In this document: positions 15,488 through 16,442 of the stretch, piece by piece
Position numbering within the stretch: the first letter of the stretch is position 1
Layout of the letters: every line of letters starts with the position of its first letter
Assembly: GCA_902803795.1 (NCBI GenBank)
Contig: CADCRC010000037.1
Span: 1-16,442, forward strand
Length of the DNA stretch: 16,442 nucleotides
DNA from: an uncultured Erysipelotrichaceae bacterium
GTDB lineage: Bacteria; Bacillota_I; Bacilli_A; RF39; UBA660
Direction of reading: 5' to 3'
Notes under the pieces: model-generated
Database searches by the model: none
Told to the model about the DNA's origin: nothing
The model's input: the letters and a program-made list of their open reading frames with translations, nothing else
Made by a program: the position numbers and the translations under genes

Positions 15488-16183
15488 TTATTTTTTAATA
15501 TATTTTTTTTCCTGTTCTTTTATATAATTATCTAAATATAATTTCCATTTTTCTTCTTCTTCCTCATCAAATAAATTATATAAAAAATCAATTACAATTC
15601 TACTTCTTTTTTCAGCCTCTTTTTTACCAGAATCAGTCAACATCAAATATCTAAGTTTTAATATTTTTTGAAACATATGACCAACACCACTATCATTAAT
15701 GTTCTTGTATTCTTTAGAATCTATATTATCTTTAATTATTTCATCTTTATTAAAAAATAATCTACCTTTATAAATAGAATAATCATAAACTCTTAATATA
15801 CCATTCGCACCAATCGCATCACACATATCAGAATCAGAAACAATTTTAGACTCTATAAAACTTGGAATAATTCCATCTAATCTTTTAGAATAACCAATTT
15901 CTCTAATTGCTTTTAATACAACTTCTTGAATATTAGAATCAATATTACATTTATTCATTATACTTTTCGCATTATATAAATTATTAGAACTATCTTCTCC
16001 AAATAATTTATAATCATCTACATCATGTAACAAAGAAATTAAAGCGACAATATATTTATCTCCACCTTCAGAATTACTAAATTTTAAAGATAAATTTAAA
16101 ACTCTTTTTATATGTGAAATAGAATGACCAGTCTTATCATTACATAGTAAATTATATACTTCATTTTCTACATCTTTAATCAT
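15488..16183 (-). CDS. HD-domain phosphohydrolase (YedJ-like)
   Basis: Soluble metal-dependent phosphohydrolase family protein, 231 residues. The HD motif is complete: His24 in GHSISHIKRVLNLS, His53-Asp54 in LISLLHDVDDYK, and the late aspartate in IVSDSDMCDAIGANGILR (Asp117/Asp119). The DAIGA/GI.R block is typical of the YedJ/COG1418-like group, whose substrates are mostly nucleotides or unknown. The C-terminus (about 205-231) is strongly charged (EEEEEKW) and probably helical. Start ATG 16183-16181 follows SD TTGGTGATAAA. It is a single-gene unit, convergent with the AI-2E family gene. No substrate can be assigned from context. Confidence 0.88.
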   Translation of the reverse strand: MIKDVENEVYNLLCNDKTGHSISHIKRVLNLSLKFSNSEGGDKYIVALISLLHDVDDYKLFGEDSSNNLYNAKSIMNKCNIDSNIQEVVLKAIREIGYSKRLDGIIPSFIESKIVSDSDMCDAIGANGILRVYDYSIYKGRLFFNKDEIIKDNIDSKEYKNINDSGVGHMFQKILKLRYLMLTDSGKKEAEKRSRIVIDFLYNLFDEEEEEKWKLYLDNYIKEQEKKYIKK

Positions 16184-16198
16184 TTTATCACCAACAAA

Positions 16199-16207
16199 AT
16201 AATATCA
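16199..16207 (-). promoter_or_regulatory. Extended -10 promoter of the HD-domain gene
   Basis: On the minus strand TGATATTAT (16207-16199) is the same extended -10 as in front of three other genes here. The -35 is weak (TTTTAA at 17-base spacing). The predicted start is near 16192, at the first base of the SD GGTGAT. Confidence 0.55.
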
Positions 16208-16371
16208 CAGTAATACTATTATTAAAATACTTTTTATTAATATATTATGATACATCAATGAAAGAAGATAATAAAAGCAAAAATATAAACACTTCATAAT
16301 CTTGATTTTTTTGTTAAAAAAGAATATATATTTAAAGCTGCAATTTTAAATAAATTTTTATTTTATAAATA

Positions 16372-16400
16372 TTGTATTATTATTATAAATATTTTATAAT
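16372..16400 (+). promoter_or_regulatory. Promoter of the gene beginning at 16423
   Basis: TTGTAT (16372-16377), a 17-base spacer and consensus TATAAT (16395-16400). The predicted start is near 16407. An 11-base direct repeat (TTATAAATATT at 16363-16373 and 16383-16393) overlaps the -35 and abuts the -10. The remainder of the divergent intergenic region 16184-16422 is A+T-rich with nothing else I can name. Confidence 0.6.
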
Positions 16401-16422
16401 TTATTAGAAAGTAGGTAATGAT

Positions 16423-16442
16423 ATGAAAAAGGGATTTGATAA
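16423..16442 (+). CDS. Start of a gene truncated by the window edge
   Basis: ATG 16423 follows AGTAGGTAATGAT (AGG with about 7-base spacing) and a good promoter. Only MKKGFD is visible, so the product cannot be identified. An ATG at 16418 is followed at once by a stop. Confidence 0.5.

Noticed and set aside
16300..16325. T-run/A-run hairpin (TTTTTTTGTTAAAAAA) as a terminator.
   Set aside because: It is a pure A:T stem with no gene ending nearby and lies between divergent promoters, so chance in A+T-rich DNA is the simplest explanation.
16184..16422. Small ORF or structured RNA in the largest intergenic region.
   Set aside because: No open frame with an SD and no G+C-containing stem was found; only divergent promoters and A+T-rich sequence.
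1..16442. Genetic code 4 (TGA = Trp), as in mycoplasmas.
   Set aside because: Trp residues are TGG, all recognisable genes are full length without internal TGA, and uvrA ends at TGA at the expected C-terminus.

Overview
The window is about 16.4 kb of very A+T-rich bacterial chromosome (roughly a quarter G+C by eye). Genes are closely packed and use TAA almost throughout. The gene set (UvrA, Lgt, WhiA, ComN-like protein, SecDF fusion, bifunctional Rel, Dtd) and the Shine-Dalgarno types point to a low-G+C Firmicute. A small-genome Bacilli lineage, such as the uncultured gut RF39-like or Acholeplasma-like groups, fits best. That placement is an inference. The standard code fits: every recognisable protein is full length without an internal TGA, and Trp is TGG. 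I see no tRNA, rRNA, CRISPR array, insertion sequence or prophage.

Layout. (1) 1-5341, plus strand: the 3' part of uvrA, then a tight run of yvlD-like membrane protein, lgt, whiA, a membrane-anchored XRE regulator and a TPR-like protein, behind a promoter that overlaps the uvrA stop. (2) 5406-6545: a single-gene unit for an SPFH plus zinc-ribbon protein (YdjI-like), with its own promoter and a two-way terminator. (3) 6586-8059, minus strand: a membrane-anchored protein of unknown function and a dCMP deaminase of the DCTD type. (4) 8149-15441, plus strand: an atypical protein-kinase-like protein, a ComN-like regulator, secDF, a bifunctional relA/spoT, dtd and an AI-2E family membrane protein, ended by a second two-way terminator. 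(5) 15488-16183, minus strand: an HD-domain phosphohydrolase. After a 239-bp divergent intergenic region, the first codons of another gene begin at 16423.

Two blocks match conserved Firmicute order but are shortened. uvrA-yvlD-lgt resembles B. subtilis uvrA-yvlABCD-hprK-lgt without yvlABC and hprK. comN-secDF-relA-dtd resembles the B. subtilis order without recJ and apt. Between them lies lineage-specific material: the membrane HTH sensor, TPR protein, SPFH protein, anchored protein and kinase-like protein.

The core genes cover envelope biogenesis (Lgt, SecDF), cell-cycle regulation (WhiA), stringent response (Rel), translation quality control (Dtd) and nucleotide or DNA maintenance (UvrA, dCMP deaminase). 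The most interesting non-core signals are a recurrent extended -10 element (TGATATTAT) with very short predicted leaders, a perfect palindrome spanning both divergent promoters between the deaminase and kinase genes, the six-cysteine membrane HTH sensor in the whiA operon, and the atypical kinase. No previously undescribed multi-gene system can be demonstrated from sequence alone.
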